The notes under the pieces: generated by a model
Seen by the model: the letters and a program-made list of their open reading frames with translations, nothing else
What the model was told of the DNA's origin: nothing
Database searches by the model: none
Shown here: positions 36,235 to 44,806 of the stretch, piece by piece
Layout: each line of letters opens with the position of its first letter
Numbering within the stretch: position 1 is the stretch's first letter
Position numbers and translations under genes: made by a program
From: Alphaproteobacteria bacterium
GTDB taxonomy: Bacteria; Pseudomonadota; Alphaproteobacteria; Sphingomonadales; Sphingomonadaceae
Length of the DNA stretch: 64,000 nucleotides
Direction: 5' to 3'
NCBI GenBank assembly: GCA_030426245.1
Contig: JAUHYZ010000008.1
Coordinates: 19,218 to 83,217 of the forward strand

Positions 36235-37836
36235 ATGGCAAAAGACAGACTCTCGCTCACGTTCCACGGTGCCGCCCACACGGTGACGGGATCGTGCATG
36301 CAGTTCACGCATGAGGGGAAATCGATCTTGGTCGATTGCGGGATGTTCCAGGGCTCGCGCACGCTCGAACAGCTCAATGTCGAGCCTTTCGCGTTTCGGC
36401 CGGCGGATATCGATGCCGTCCTTCTTACGCATGCCCATATCGATCACAGCGGCATGTTGCCCAAACTGGTCAAGCACGGTTTCAGAGGCGATATCTGGTG
36501 TACCCGGCAGACTGCCGATCTGCTGCAGTTCATGCTGGCGGATTCTGGCCGGATCCAGGAATACGATGTCGAGCGGCGAAACCGCCGGCGAGACCGGGCC
36601 GGCGAGGAGCCTTTGGAGGCGGTCTACACAGAAAAGGACGCGATGGCTGCTTGGCGGCGCTGCCGGCCGGTGGAAAGGGGGACTAGTTTCGAACCTGCCC
36701 CGGGATTTTCCGCATGCCTGTGGAATGCCGGCCATATCCTCGGCTCCGCTTCTGTCGAACTTCAGGCGGACGGGGTGCGCGTGATGTGCTCTGGGGACCT
36801 GGGCCCCGAATATCACGCATTCCTGCGAGATCCCTCGGGCCCTTCGGGTTTCGACTATGTGGTCTGCGAAACGACCTATGGCGGCCGCGTGCGCGAAAAG
36901 GTGACGCTGGAGGAGCGGCGCAAGCTGCTGGAGGCGGAAGTGAAGGCTGCGATCACGCGCGGGGGCAACCTGATCATCCCCACTTTCGCATTGGAGCGAA
37001 CTCAGGAGCTGCTGCTCGATCTCGCGCATATGCTGCGCGACGGGAGCATTCCCAAGGTTCCGGTCTTCGTCGATTCACCGCTTGCGAATGAAGTTACCAG
37101 CGTGTTCGCGCGCTATTCCGCAGAGCTTGAAGATACGGGCGGGATCGACGTTTTTGCGCATCCATCGTTCCATTTTGTTGACGATGTGAAGGAATCGATC
37201 CGGCTCAATTCGATGTCCGGCGCGATCATCCTTGCCGCTTCCGGGATGTGCGAAGGGGGCCGGATACGGCATCACCTGATCCACAACCTTCACCGGCGCG
37301 ATTCGACGGTGCTGTTTGTCGGCTTCCAGGCGCAAGGATCGCTTGGCCGCGTAATTATGGAGGGTGCGAAGACCGTCAGAATTTCCGGCAAGGACGTCAA
37401 TGTGCGTGCGCAAATCCGCCGCATCGACAATTACTCTGCGCATGCCGATCAGGAGGAACTGCTGGAATGGATCGACGATCGCGGCCCGATCTCGGGCAGC
37501 CTGTTTCTATCGCATGGTGAACCCGTCGGCATGGAAGCGATGCGGCGGGAAATGCAGCGGCGATTGCCGGAGCTATCGGTTCGCCTGCCGGAAATTGGGG
37601 AAACCTACGAACTGGCTGCCGGTGAGCCTGCAAAGAGAAGCAAGACCGGCCGGACCGATCTGGCACTGGCCAAGGGGCGCGACTGGCAGAATGCCTATGC
37701 CGACTTTGCAACTTCGCTGAAGGCCAAGCTCAAGCGGATCCATGACGACCGCAAGCGGGAAGAAGCTCTCGAGGCGATGCGCCAGGTGCTCGATTCATAC
37801 GAGGAACACAGGGAGAAGAAGGCGGACCGCGTTTGA
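36235..37836 (+). CDS. MBL-fold beta-CASP ribonuclease-like protein
   Basis: 533 residues. The metallo-beta-lactamase motif LTHAHIDHSGMLP (about 62-74) is followed by WNAGHILGSASVEL and CSGDLGPEYHAF. The inserted beta-CASP domain shows PTFALERTQELLLDL, LAASGMCEGGRIRHHL, VGFQAQGSLGRVI and NYSAHADQEELLEW. This is the architecture of CPSF-73/RNase J-like RNA-specific nucleases, with no extra KH domain. It probably degrades RNA to nucleotides in the cytoplasm. It closes a three-gene operon with AMP phosphorylase and PRPP synthase homologues. The start at 36235 has GAGGA four bases upstream; open sequence further 5' overlaps the previous gene. Confidence 0.9.
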   Translation: MAKDRLSLTFHGAAHTVTGSCMQFTHEGKSILVDCGMFQGSRTLEQLNVEPFAFRPADIDAVLLTHAHIDHSGMLPKLVKHGFRGDIWCTRQTADLLQFMLADSGRIQEYDVERRNRRRDRAGEEPLEAVYTEKDAMAAWRRCRPVERGTSFEPAPGFSACLWNAGHILGSASVELQADGVRVMCSGDLGPEYHAFLRDPSGPSGFDYVVCETTYGGRVREKVTLEERRKLLEAEVKAAITRGGNLIIPTFALERTQELLLDLAHMLRDGSIPKVPVFVDSPLANEVTSVFARYSAELEDTGGIDVFAHPSFHFVDDVKESIRLNSMSGAIILAASGMCEGGRIRHHLIHNLHRRDSTVLFVGFQAQGSLGRVIMEGAKTVRISGKDVNVRAQIRRIDNYSAHADQEELLEWIDDRGPISGSLFLSHGEPVGMEAMRREMQRRLPELSVRLPEIGETYELAAGEPAKRSKTGRTDLALAKGRDWQNAYADFATSLKAKLKRIHDDRKREEALEAMRQVLDSYEEHREKKADRV

Positions 37837-37846
37837 CCGGCTGCGA

Positions 37847-38629
37847 TCAGCCCGATTGGGCGTCCGAAAACCGGTGTATCTGGATGCGCGGAAACACTTC
37901 TTCCAGGCTCTTCGTGTCCGGGAGGACGTAGACCACGCCCCCATTCTCTTCGAAATGGGTCACGATCTGCGTCTCATAGAAATTGGTTGGCACGTTGATG
38001 CAGCCGAAAGTGATGCGATTGTCTTCCGCTGCCGGCGTAAGCAGGCGCAGGCGCCGCTCTTCTTTCTTGTTGCCTGTGGCAACGGCATGCATCGCGACGG
38101 AATCGGCGTATTTGACCCAGAAGACTCTTTCGCCGCCGGCCGCATAGCCGAATTTGGAAACAAAACGTCCCGCAGGTGTCGTTCGCTCTGCCGGACCGAT
38201 CTCGGCCAGTTTCAGGCTGCCAATTCCCGGCGAGGACTCGTCCCCCCTTGCGACGCCTATCAGGACCGGAGTGTCGCCCAGGGATTTAGCCTGGGCATCA
38301 AACGCGAACATTGTCCCGGCATTCTTGTCGATGACAAGATAGGGCAGGGATCCGTTGTCATTGGATGACGCAATCCAGCCGATCACGCGTGCCGCAGCTT
38401 CCGATCTTGGCGTTTCACCGCCAGCCGCGAAGCTATTCATTTCGTGAAATTGGGCGCTCAGTTGGACAGGCACCGGAATGCCGGCCGCGCCAGCCTCCTC
38501 TTCGGCCTGCAGAGCTGACGGAAGACCGCACGCAAGTGTCAGGCACGACATTGCACCCACAACTCTGCGCGCGGTCATTCCATCAAGAAAGTGCGTCATC
38601 TGACAAGGTCCGGCGAAAGGGAACTTCAT
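37847..38629 (-). CDS. L,D-transpeptidase (YkuD) family protein
   Basis: 260 residues with an N-terminal secretion signal (ARRVVGAMSCLTLACGLPSALQA, from about residue 20) and a periplasmic YkuD-type domain. The catalytic cysteine is C210 in ITFGCINVP, with histidine H181 in MHAVATG. The segment between them (KKEERRLRLLTPAAEDNR) is longer and more basic than in canonical members, and GCI(N/R)-type motifs fit. It likely makes 3-3 cross-links or attaches proteins to peptidoglycan. The start is uncertain: ATGs 10 and 17 codons downstream (MTHFLDG, MTARRVV) would also leave the signal peptide intact. It lies just after an Lpp-like gene in the same direction. Confidence 0.83.
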   Translation of the reverse strand: MKFPFAGPCQMTHFLDGMTARRVVGAMSCLTLACGLPSALQAEEEAGAAGIPVPVQLSAQFHEMNSFAAGGETPRSEAAARVIGWIASSNDNGSLPYLVIDKNAGTMFAFDAQAKSLGDTPVLIGVARGDESSPGIGSLKLAEIGPAERTTPAGRFVSKFGYAAGGERVFWVKYADSVAMHAVATGNKKEERRLRLLTPAAEDNRITFGCINVPTNFYETQIVTHFEENGGVVYVLPDTKSLEEVFPRIQIHRFSDAQSG

Positions 38630-38654
38630 CAGCTAACTACGTTTTTCGCGGAGT

Positions 38655-38948
38655 TCAGTTCCGCGCGGGCCTTTCTTCCATGCGCTGCTCAAGGCCATCC
38701 ACCCTGGCATTCAACTGGTCGATGCGCGTGCTGTTATTCTGTGCCTGACCCGAAGCGGCCTGGCCTTCGGCCATGGCGGCATTTGCCGTTCCGTCGGTGG
38801 TCTGCAACTGGGCGTCCAGTGCATCGATGCGCTGGTTTACGCTTGCGATCTGTTCGTTCACATATTCCTTGGTTGCGCAGCCGCTGAGGCCGAGTGCGCT
38901 TACCAATGCCAGTGCAGCGGGCGCTGCAATCGTCTTCGATATGGCCAT
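38655..38948 (-). CDS. Lpp-like coiled-coil outer-membrane lipoprotein
   Basis: 97 residues. The signal (SKTIAAPAALALVSALG) ends with lipobox LSGC (C24). The mature part is a heptad-patterned coiled coil (VNEQIASVNQRIDALDAQLQ; TRIDQLNARVDGLEQRM), like Braun lipoprotein and alanine-zipper proteins. It ends EERPARN, without the terminal lysine that E. coli Lpp uses for attachment to peptidoglycan. A good ribosome binding site (AGGAG, 8 bases upstream) precedes the ATG. The L,D-transpeptidase gene begins 25 bases downstream on the same strand, so the two are likely cotranscribed. Confidence 0.78.
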   Translation of the reverse strand: MAISKTIAAPAALALVSALGLSGCATKEYVNEQIASVNQRIDALDAQLQTTDGTANAAMAEGQAASGQAQNNSTRIDQLNARVDGLEQRMEERPARN

Positions 38949-39273
38949 TGCCCATCTCCTGTTTTGTCTCGCCAGTTAAAAAACTAGGTTAATGTCTTAA
39001 CGAAGTCTAGGAACATAAGGTTCCGGCTCGGCGGATCCTCCGGCGCGGCGGGCTGCTTCAACAGGGTAGTTCGGGAGACCGGAGTGTAGCTTCTCTGCTG
39101 AATTTGCTGGAAACTCCGCGATTGAGGTCCGATTGGCATTGGCCCTTGCCACGGGGAGACATTTTCCGGCACTCTAGCCTGGTCTGTCGCTGAACATCAG
39201 GCGCAGGTGGAGGGTATTCCAGCGATTTTAGCGCCCGATCGAGGCGCTCGAAGCGGACAAAATTGGGGGTGGC
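38949..39273. other. Intergenic region between two divergent lipoprotein genes
   Basis: About 325 bases between the divergently transcribed Lpp-like and orphan-lipoprotein genes. The left edge is AT-rich (TTAAAAAACTAGGTTAATG near 38978-38996) and probably carries the promoter of the Lpp-like gene on the minus strand. I see no gene, RNA structure or repeat in the rest. Confidence 0.5.
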
Positions 39274-40083
39274 ATGCGGATCAGTGTTTTCGGGATGTGC
39301 GGGTTGTTGCTTTTGGCGGGTTGTGGCGGCGATGACGGCTCCGCTGCCGATGCAGAGCAGTCATCGGTAGAGGGCAGCTCTTCGAGCGACACCGAAGTTG
39401 CGTCCGGCGAAGGCGGAGCAGGCTGTGAGTCTGTCGAAGGTGAGACCGCGCCGGAAGGGCAGCCGGCAGATGACATCCTGGGCGTTCGCGAAGGCATGTC
39501 GATCGAACAAACGCGTCAGGTTCTGCAATGCAGGAATGCCAGCTACGCGATCCGGACCAGCGATTATAAGCCCAGCCTGCCGGATGGCGGGCAGATGTCT
39601 CGCGTCGATCTGACAGCGGATTCAGGACTGGACAGAGTCGTGGTGTGGCTCGTCGGACCTTCTGGGGAAGAACAGGTCATGCATGTCGAGCGCACGATCG
39701 AATTCACCAGCGGAAACGAATTGCCCATCGCCAGCATAGAACAGGAGCTGGAGAACAAATATGGCGAGTTCGATGCGGCGGCCTATGGGCATAGCGGATA
39801 CATCGTCCGCTCTCGCGATGGGCAGAGGCTTGGGCCGAACAACACCAACTATACCGTGTGCCGCAGGCATACGTTCAGTTCAGAGAGCCCGAAACCGTGC
39901 TTCAATGTGGTTTCCTACGACATCCAGGATTCGAGCGACAATGCGCAGCTTGCGTCGAAATTCACAGTGACGATCACCAATCAGGCGCGGAACTGGGCCA
40001 TGGTCGAAGCAGCCCAGGGCAAGAAGGCTTCAGAGGTCGAACATGCCCGGGAGAAAGCGGAAGACCAAGGGCTGGAACTCTAG
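39274..40083 (+). CDS. Putative lipoprotein of unknown function
   Basis: 269 residues. A short signal (MRISVFGMCGLLLLA) ends in lipobox LLAGC (C17). A low-complexity Ser/Glu/Gly-rich linker (about 20-60) and a globular part follow. The globular part begins DDILGVREGMSIEQTRQVLQ, a helix resembling the start of SmpA/OmlA-like domains in which a G-M-S/T-x-x-x-V motif is common. Cysteine-containing segments (VCRRHTFSSESPKPCF) suggest a disulphide. The likely location is the periplasmic face of a membrane. No neighbours suggest a pathway, and I do not recognise a named family for the full length. Confidence 0.68.
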   Translation: MRISVFGMCGLLLLAGCGGDDGSAADAEQSSVEGSSSSDTEVASGEGGAGCESVEGETAPEGQPADDILGVREGMSIEQTRQVLQCRNASYAIRTSDYKPSLPDGGQMSRVDLTADSGLDRVVVWLVGPSGEEQVMHVERTIEFTSGNELPIASIEQELENKYGEFDAAAYGHSGYIVRSRDGQRLGPNNTNYTVCRRHTFSSESPKPCFNVVSYDIQDSSDNAQLASKFTVTITNQARNWAMVEAAQGKKASEVEHAREKAEDQGLEL

Positions 40084-40120
40084 TCGGCCGAGTGCCGTAG
40101 CGCCCGAGCGGGATGCGCCG

Positions 40121-41674
40121 TTATCCCAGCCAGCCCAGCGCAGCCGCGGCCCATACGGCACCGCCCCCAATCACTGCAGCCAGCAAATAGCCGGCCCAGC
40201 TGCGGGTTCGCCGGCCCCCTTCCCACATCAGCGCTATTTCGGGTAGCGGCGGAGCGTCTGGCGCACCGCCCTTTGCCGGAATCCGCTCCTCCAGCCGCCG
40301 CACCAGTTCGGGCAGGCGCAGCAGTGTTCCGAAATCCTCCCGCAGCCGGTCGGCCAGTGCTGCTTCGGGGCCAAGTTCGTCCCGGATCCAGCTTTTCACA
40401 TAGGGCGCGGCAACGTCCCACATATTGATCTGGGGGTGGAGCTGGGTCGCGACGCCTTCCACCATTACCATCGTCTTTTGCAGCAGCAGCAGGTGGGGCT
40501 GGGTCTGCATGTCGAAATCGCGGGTGATCGCGAACAGACCGTCCAGCATTTGCCCGACGGAAAGCTCGCTCACGGGTTTGCCGCGCATCGGCTCACCCAC
40601 TGCGCGCAGCGCGGTCGCGAATTCATGGACATTGTGATGGGCCGGCACATATTGCGCTTCGAAATGGATTTCCGCGACGCGCTGATAATTGCCTGTCGTC
40701 AGGCCATAGAGGATCTCGGCCAGCCATTGCCTGGCCCGCCGATCGATGCGGCCCATGATCCCGAAATCGATTGCCACGATCGTGCCGTCGGCCTTCACGA
40801 ACAGATTGCCCTGATGCATGTCGGCATGGAAATAGCCTGCGCTGATCGCCTGGGTCAGGAAGGCCAGGACCAGCCGCTGGGCCAGTTCGGGCAGATCGTG
40901 TCCGGCGGCCTTGAGTGCTTCGACTTCGCTGATCTTGATGCCATCGACCCATTCGATGGTCAGCACACGGCCATTGGTACGGTCCCAGTCGATCTCGGGG
41001 ATCGTATAGCCGGCGAAGCCCTTCATGGCGGCGGAAAGCTCGGAGGCGGAAGCAGCTTCGCGCCGCAGATCGAGTTCACGGTTGGTCCAGCGCTTGAAGT
41101 TCTCGATCGTTAGGCGCGGGCGCAGGCGCGCTGCCTCTCCGCCCAGCGCCTCCAGGTGCGCGGCCGCCCATTCATAGGTATCGATGTCGCGCGCGAAGCG
41201 CTGGCGGATGCCCGGGCGCAGAACCTTCACGGCCACGGTGCGGCCATCGCTTGTAACCGCCTTATGCACCTGAGCGATCGAAGCCGCGCCAACGGGATCG
41301 GGATCGATGCTTTCGAACAGCGCTTCCAGCGGCTGGCCAAAACTTGTTTCGATTTCCTGCCGGATGGATTCGAAACTGACCGGCGGCAGCCTGTCCTGCA
41401 GCGTCAGCAGGTTTTCCGCCGCTTCGTCGCCCACCAGGTCGGGCCGCGTTGCCAGCGATTGGCCCAGCTTGATCGCCGCCGGCCCGATGGCCTTGAATGC
41501 GGTCGCATAGTCTGGCTCGACCGGCTGAAAAGTCCCGAAACGGGCGATTCTGGCCAGGCGCCGAACCGGTGCAGGCGTATTGGGGTCGCGCTCGATCCCG
41601 CGCAGCCCGCCGTGCCGTGCAAGCGTGCGGCCCCATTTCAGGAGCCGGAAGATATGAGTGGATGGCCTAGCCAC
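40121..41674 (-). CDS. ubiB: Ubiquinone biosynthesis kinase-like protein UbiB
   Basis: About 517 residues of the ABC1/ADCK atypical kinase family required for ubiquinone synthesis. Family motifs are KLGQSLATRPDLVG (the KxGQ extension), VAVKVLRPGIRQ (Ala-rich nucleotide loop and lysine), HADMHQGNLFV and AIDFGIMGR (metal site). Two C-terminal membrane helices anchor it (AGYLLAAVIGGGAVWAAAAL). The start is a GTG (complement ending at 41674) five bases past the ubiE stop; upstream extensions overlap ubiE. It is the last gene of a leftward EamA-ubiE-ubiB unit. Confidence 0.94.
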   Translation of the reverse strand: MARPSTHIFRLLKWGRTLARHGGLRGIERDPNTPAPVRRLARIARFGTFQPVEPDYATAFKAIGPAAIKLGQSLATRPDLVGDEAAENLLTLQDRLPPVSFESIRQEIETSFGQPLEALFESIDPDPVGAASIAQVHKAVTSDGRTVAVKVLRPGIRQRFARDIDTYEWAAAHLEALGGEAARLRPRLTIENFKRWTNRELDLRREAASASELSAAMKGFAGYTIPEIDWDRTNGRVLTIEWVDGIKISEVEALKAAGHDLPELAQRLVLAFLTQAISAGYFHADMHQGNLFVKADGTIVAIDFGIMGRIDRRARQWLAEILYGLTTGNYQRVAEIHFEAQYVPAHHNVHEFATALRAVGEPMRGKPVSELSVGQMLDGLFAITRDFDMQTQPHLLLLQKTMVMVEGVATQLHPQINMWDVAAPYVKSWIRDELGPEAALADRLREDFGTLLRLPELVRRLEERIPAKGGAPDAPPLPEIALMWEGGRRTRSWAGYLLAAVIGGGAVWAAAALGWLG

Positions 41675-41678
41675 CTGC

Positions 41679-42410
41679 CTAGATCTTCCACCCCGAATGG
41701 ATTGCGACGAGGCCGCCCATGATCGGCTCCACCTTCGTGCGGACGAAACCCGCATCGCGGATCATCGCTTCGAATTCGGGCATCGTGGGAAACCGCCGGA
41801 TCGATTCGATCAAATAGCGATAGCTTTCTGCATCGCCGGCAATGGCCTGCCCGATCTGAGGAACCAGCTTGTGCGAATAGACGTCGTAGACTTCCTTGAA
41901 GCCGGGCCATTCGGTGGTTGAAAATTCAAGGCAGAAGAAACGCCCGCCATGTTTGAGCACGCGGTAGGCCTCTGCCAGCGCCTTCTCCCGATGCGTTACA
42001 TTGCGAATACCGAAGGCGATCGTATAGGCATCGAAAGTGCGGCTGGGAAAGCTCAACTCTTCCGCGTTCTGGCAGGACCAGACGAAACCGTCCAAGCCGC
42101 GCTCCATCGCCCGTTCGATCCCGACATCCAGCATGTCCTGATTGATGTCGGAGACGGTCACGTCCGCTCCGCGCTCTGCCATGCGAAAGGCAATGTCGCC
42201 CGTGCCGCCTGCCACATCCAGGATCGCTTCGCCCGGCTGGGGCTTCACCCGGCGCACAAAGCGGTCCTTCCAGAAGCGGTGCATTCCGCCCGACATCGCA
42301 TCGTTCATGATGTCGTATTTCTTGGCGACGCTGGAGAACACGGCGCCCACGCGCTCGGTCTTCTCCTCGGGGCTCACCTCCTGGTAGCCGAAAGAAACGC
42401 TCTCACTCAT
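41679..42410 (-). CDS. ubiE: Demethylmenaquinone/2-methoxy-benzoquinol methyltransferase UbiE
   Basis: C-methylation of the ubiquinone ring precursor with SAM. The 243-residue protein shows VFSSVAKKYDIMNDAMSGGM, the UbiE/COQ5 opening, motif I ILDVAGGTGDIAF and the second signature IAFGIRNVTHREKAL with EFST in the last third. It is complete. It overlaps the EamA transporter gene stop by four bases (ATGA) and is followed by ubiB. Confidence 0.96.
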   Translation of the reverse strand: MSESVSFGYQEVSPEEKTERVGAVFSSVAKKYDIMNDAMSGGMHRFWKDRFVRRVKPQPGEAILDVAGGTGDIAFRMAERGADVTVSDINQDMLDVGIERAMERGLDGFVWSCQNAEELSFPSRTFDAYTIAFGIRNVTHREKALAEAYRVLKHGGRFFCLEFSTTEWPGFKEVYDVYSHKLVPQIGQAIAGDAESYRYLIESIRRFPTMPEFEAMIRDAGFVRTKVEPIMGGLVAIHSGWKI

Positions 42411-43375
42411 GACCCGTCCTCTAGCGCCGCCCCTTGGCGAGCGCCAGCGGCCTGTTGTCTTCGTTCGGGACGCCGCATGGCCAGAGCCGACAGCGCGATG
42501 CCGGCAAGGATCAGCGCCATGCCGACTACGTGATATAGATGCAGCGCCTCACCCAGCAGCAGAGCCGACAGAAGCGCTCCGAAAAGCGGCATCATCGTAA
42601 TCGCCTGGCCTGCGCGAGCGGGGCCTACTTTGCCGGTGGCCCAATTATAGATGAAATACGCCACCAAGGAGGGCAGCAGCGCAACATAGGCGAGCGCTGC
42701 GAAGACATGGGGCGTCCAGTTCACCTGCAGGCCAGCTTGCCGTTCTGCAAGAAAGAAGGGCAATTGCGCGATTGCGCCGATTGCGAATGTCACCGCAATG
42801 AAGCTGGCCGGGGCGACTGCCGGGCGCAATCGCAGGAAAACGGTATAAAGGGACCATGCCGCAACGGCTGCCAGCACAATTGCATCGCCCATGCCGAGTT
42901 CAAGGCCCAGCACGGCGGAAAGGTCGCCCCGGAACACGATGCCTGCCACGCCCAGTATCGAAAGCGCCACGCCGCAGATCTGCCAGCGATGGGCACGTAC
43001 GCCGAAAAAGAAGCGGTCCAGCAGCATGACGCAAGCCGGGATCGCGGCCTGCAGCAATAGGGCATTGGTGGCCGTTGTGTAGTGCAGCCCCGTATAAAGG
43101 ATCGTATTGAACGCCCCCACGCCCAGCAGGCCAAGGGCCAGCACGGGCTTCCATGCAGCAAGCAGCGCCGCTCGGTCGCGCCAGACGCCGCGCAATGCAA
43201 AGGGCGCGACGATCAGGAAGGCGAGGCTCCAGCGTAGGAAGGCCAGTGTGACAGGCGGGATGTCTACCCGCACGGCCCGCGCCACGATCGCGTTGCCGGC
43301 CCAGAGCAGGACAACCAGACCCAGCATGGCATAGGCGGCAAGCGGTTTCGTCTCCTGCGTCATGCGCGCCGCCAT
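42407..43375 (-). CDS. EamA/DMT-family transporter
   Basis: About 320 residues in ten membrane helices formed by two EamA repeats (LGLVVLLWAGNAIVARA at the start; LPSLVAYFIYNWATGKVGPA in the second half). These are inner-membrane permeases for metabolites or drugs; the substrate is not readable. The start is either the ATG giving MAARMTQETK or the one four codons later. An upstream in-frame ATG to 43432 is in the 72-base gap to mutM and less likely. It is the first gene before ubiE with a four-base overlap, though a quinone-related role need not follow. Confidence 0.85.
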   Translation of the reverse strand: MAARMTQETKPLAAYAMLGLVVLLWAGNAIVARAVRVDIPPVTLAFLRWSLAFLIVAPFALRGVWRDRAALLAAWKPVLALGLLGVGAFNTILYTGLHYTTATNALLLQAAIPACVMLLDRFFFGVRAHRWQICGVALSILGVAGIVFRGDLSAVLGLELGMGDAIVLAAVAAWSLYTVFLRLRPAVAPASFIAVTFAIGAIAQLPFFLAERQAGLQVNWTPHVFAALAYVALLPSLVAYFIYNWATGKVGPARAGQAITMMPLFGALLSALLLGEALHLYHVVGMALILAGIALSALAMRRPERRQQAAGARQGAALEDGS

Positions 43376-43447
43376 AGGGACCGCTGAAGCATAATGCGAG
43401 CGCAAGACGATGACAGCGATGCAATGGCGCACTAACGACGCTGTGCC

Positions 43448-44260
43448 ATGCCCGAACTGCCCGAAGTCGAGACCACTGTGCGCGGACTTGCCCGTTTCCT
43501 TGATGGGGAGCGGATAGTGCGCGTCGCCGTCAACAGGCTGGACCTGCGCCGTCCTTTCCCGCCCGATCTGGTGCAGGTGCTAACCGGCGCAAAGGTGCTC
43601 GGGCTTTCGCGGCGCGCGAAATATGGCCTGATCCATACCGACCGACAGCAGACCATGATCTTCCATCTGGGTATGAGCGGACGCTGGCGCATCGATCCGG
43701 AAAGCCTGGGTAAGCATGACCATCTGGTCATCGAAACGGCCGGACATGCCTTCGCGCTCAACGATGCCAGGCGTTTCGGCTCGGTCGATCTCGTTGCGAC
43801 CAACTCCCTCCCTTCCTGGCCGCAATTCGCCGCGATGGGCCCCGAGCCGCTAGGCAGCGAACTGACAGCGGAATATCTCAAATCCGCGCTTGCCGGACGC
43901 AAACAGGCGATCAAGCTGCTGCTGCTGGATCAGAGGATCGTGGCAGGGCTGGGTAACATTTATGTTTGCGAAGCGCTCTTCCGCGCAGGGATCGGCCCGC
44001 GAAAGGCAGGCGGGCGGGTGTCACGCCCTGCATTGGAGCGCCTGGTTCCTGCCATTCGCGATGTGCTCAATGAAAGCATTACCGATGGGGGCTCGACCTT
44101 GCGCGACTATGCCCGCCCCGATGGGGAGCTGGGTTATTTTGCCACACGCTTCGACGTCTACGGCCGTGAAGGCCAAGTCTGCCGCCGCTGCGGTCAGGCC
44201 ATAAGGCGCTTTGTTCAGGGTGGGCGCAGCACCTGGTATTGCCCAGCATGCCAGAAATAG
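43448..44260 (+). CDS. mutM: Formamidopyrimidine-DNA glycosylase
   Basis: Removes 8-oxoguanine and formamidopyrimidines from DNA. The 270-residue protein begins MPELPEVETTVRGLARF, where Pro2 is the catalytic amine and Glu3 is essential. It has KYGLIHTDRQQ (conserved lysine), GLGNIYVCEALFRAGI and a C-terminal zinc finger CRRCGQAIRRFVQGGR...CPAC. All expected residues are present. It is divergent from the EamA-ubiE-ubiB unit and followed by rpsT on the same strand. Confidence 0.97.
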   Translation: MPELPEVETTVRGLARFLDGERIVRVAVNRLDLRRPFPPDLVQVLTGAKVLGLSRRAKYGLIHTDRQQTMIFHLGMSGRWRIDPESLGKHDHLVIETAGHAFALNDARRFGSVDLVATNSLPSWPQFAAMGPEPLGSELTAEYLKSALAGRKQAIKLLLLDQRIVAGLGNIYVCEALFRAGIGPRKAGGRVSRPALERLVPAIRDVLNESITDGGSTLRDYARPDGELGYFATRFDVYGREGQVCRRCGQAIRRFVQGGRSTWYCPACQK

Positions 44261-44461
44261 CCGCTCGGCGATGGTGGAGCGGTCACGATTGCGCTCGTGC
44301 CGCTTCGCAGGCGCTGTCTGGGCCAGAACGAGTTGACGATTTGCGCCTGTCCGGCTAAGGGCCGCGCTTTCCGCGGTTTGGCTCAGTCCAATCCAGCGAT
44401 TTTGCTACAGTATTATATAGGAAATGTGCTGCGCCGACCGCAGCCGACATGAAGGACAGAC

Positions 44462-44722
44462 ATGGCCAATACGCCGCAAGCCCGCAAGCGCATCCGCCGC
44501 AACACCAACCGCGCCGAAATCAACGGTGCGCGCATGAGCCGTATTCGCGGTTTCGTGAAGAAGGTCGAAACAGCCATCGAAGGCGGAGACAAGACCGCCG
44601 CTGCCGACGCGCTGAAGGCTGCCCAGCCGGAAATGGCCCGCGGGGTTGCACGCGGCGTGCTCCACAAGAACACTGTCGCGCGGAAGATGTCGCGTCTCTC
44701 GAAACGAATCGCTGCGCTCTGA
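44462..44722 (+). CDS. rpsT: 30S ribosomal protein S20
   Basis: 86 residues, the usual S20 length, beginning [20 protein letters not shown], with the C-terminal [18 protein letters not shown] helix. It binds 16S rRNA early in 30S assembly. AAGGACAGAC just before the ATG gives the ribosome binding site, and an AT-rich TATTATATA stretch at 44411-44419 could be part of the promoter. A strong hairpin terminator lies about 55 bases after the stop, so it is a monocistronic unit before dnaA. Confidence 0.97.
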   Translation: MANTPQARKRIRRNTNRAEINGARMSRIRGFVKKVETAIEGGDKTAAADALKAAQPEMARGVARGVLHKNTVARKMSRLSKRIAAL

Positions 44723-44777
44723 CCCAGCATTGATTCGCGAGCTTCCCGAAGCCTTTTCGGGAACGAAGTTGGAACGG

Positions 44778-44806
44778 AGCCGGCGTGTCATACGCCGGCT
44801 TTTTTT
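44778..44806 (+). terminator. Rho-independent terminator after rpsT
   Basis: A ten-pair stem (AGCCGGCGTG / TACGCCGGCT, with one G-T pair) closes a three-base loop and runs straight into a T-tract (44800-44806). Position and shape fit termination of the rpsT transcript. Confidence 0.88.
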
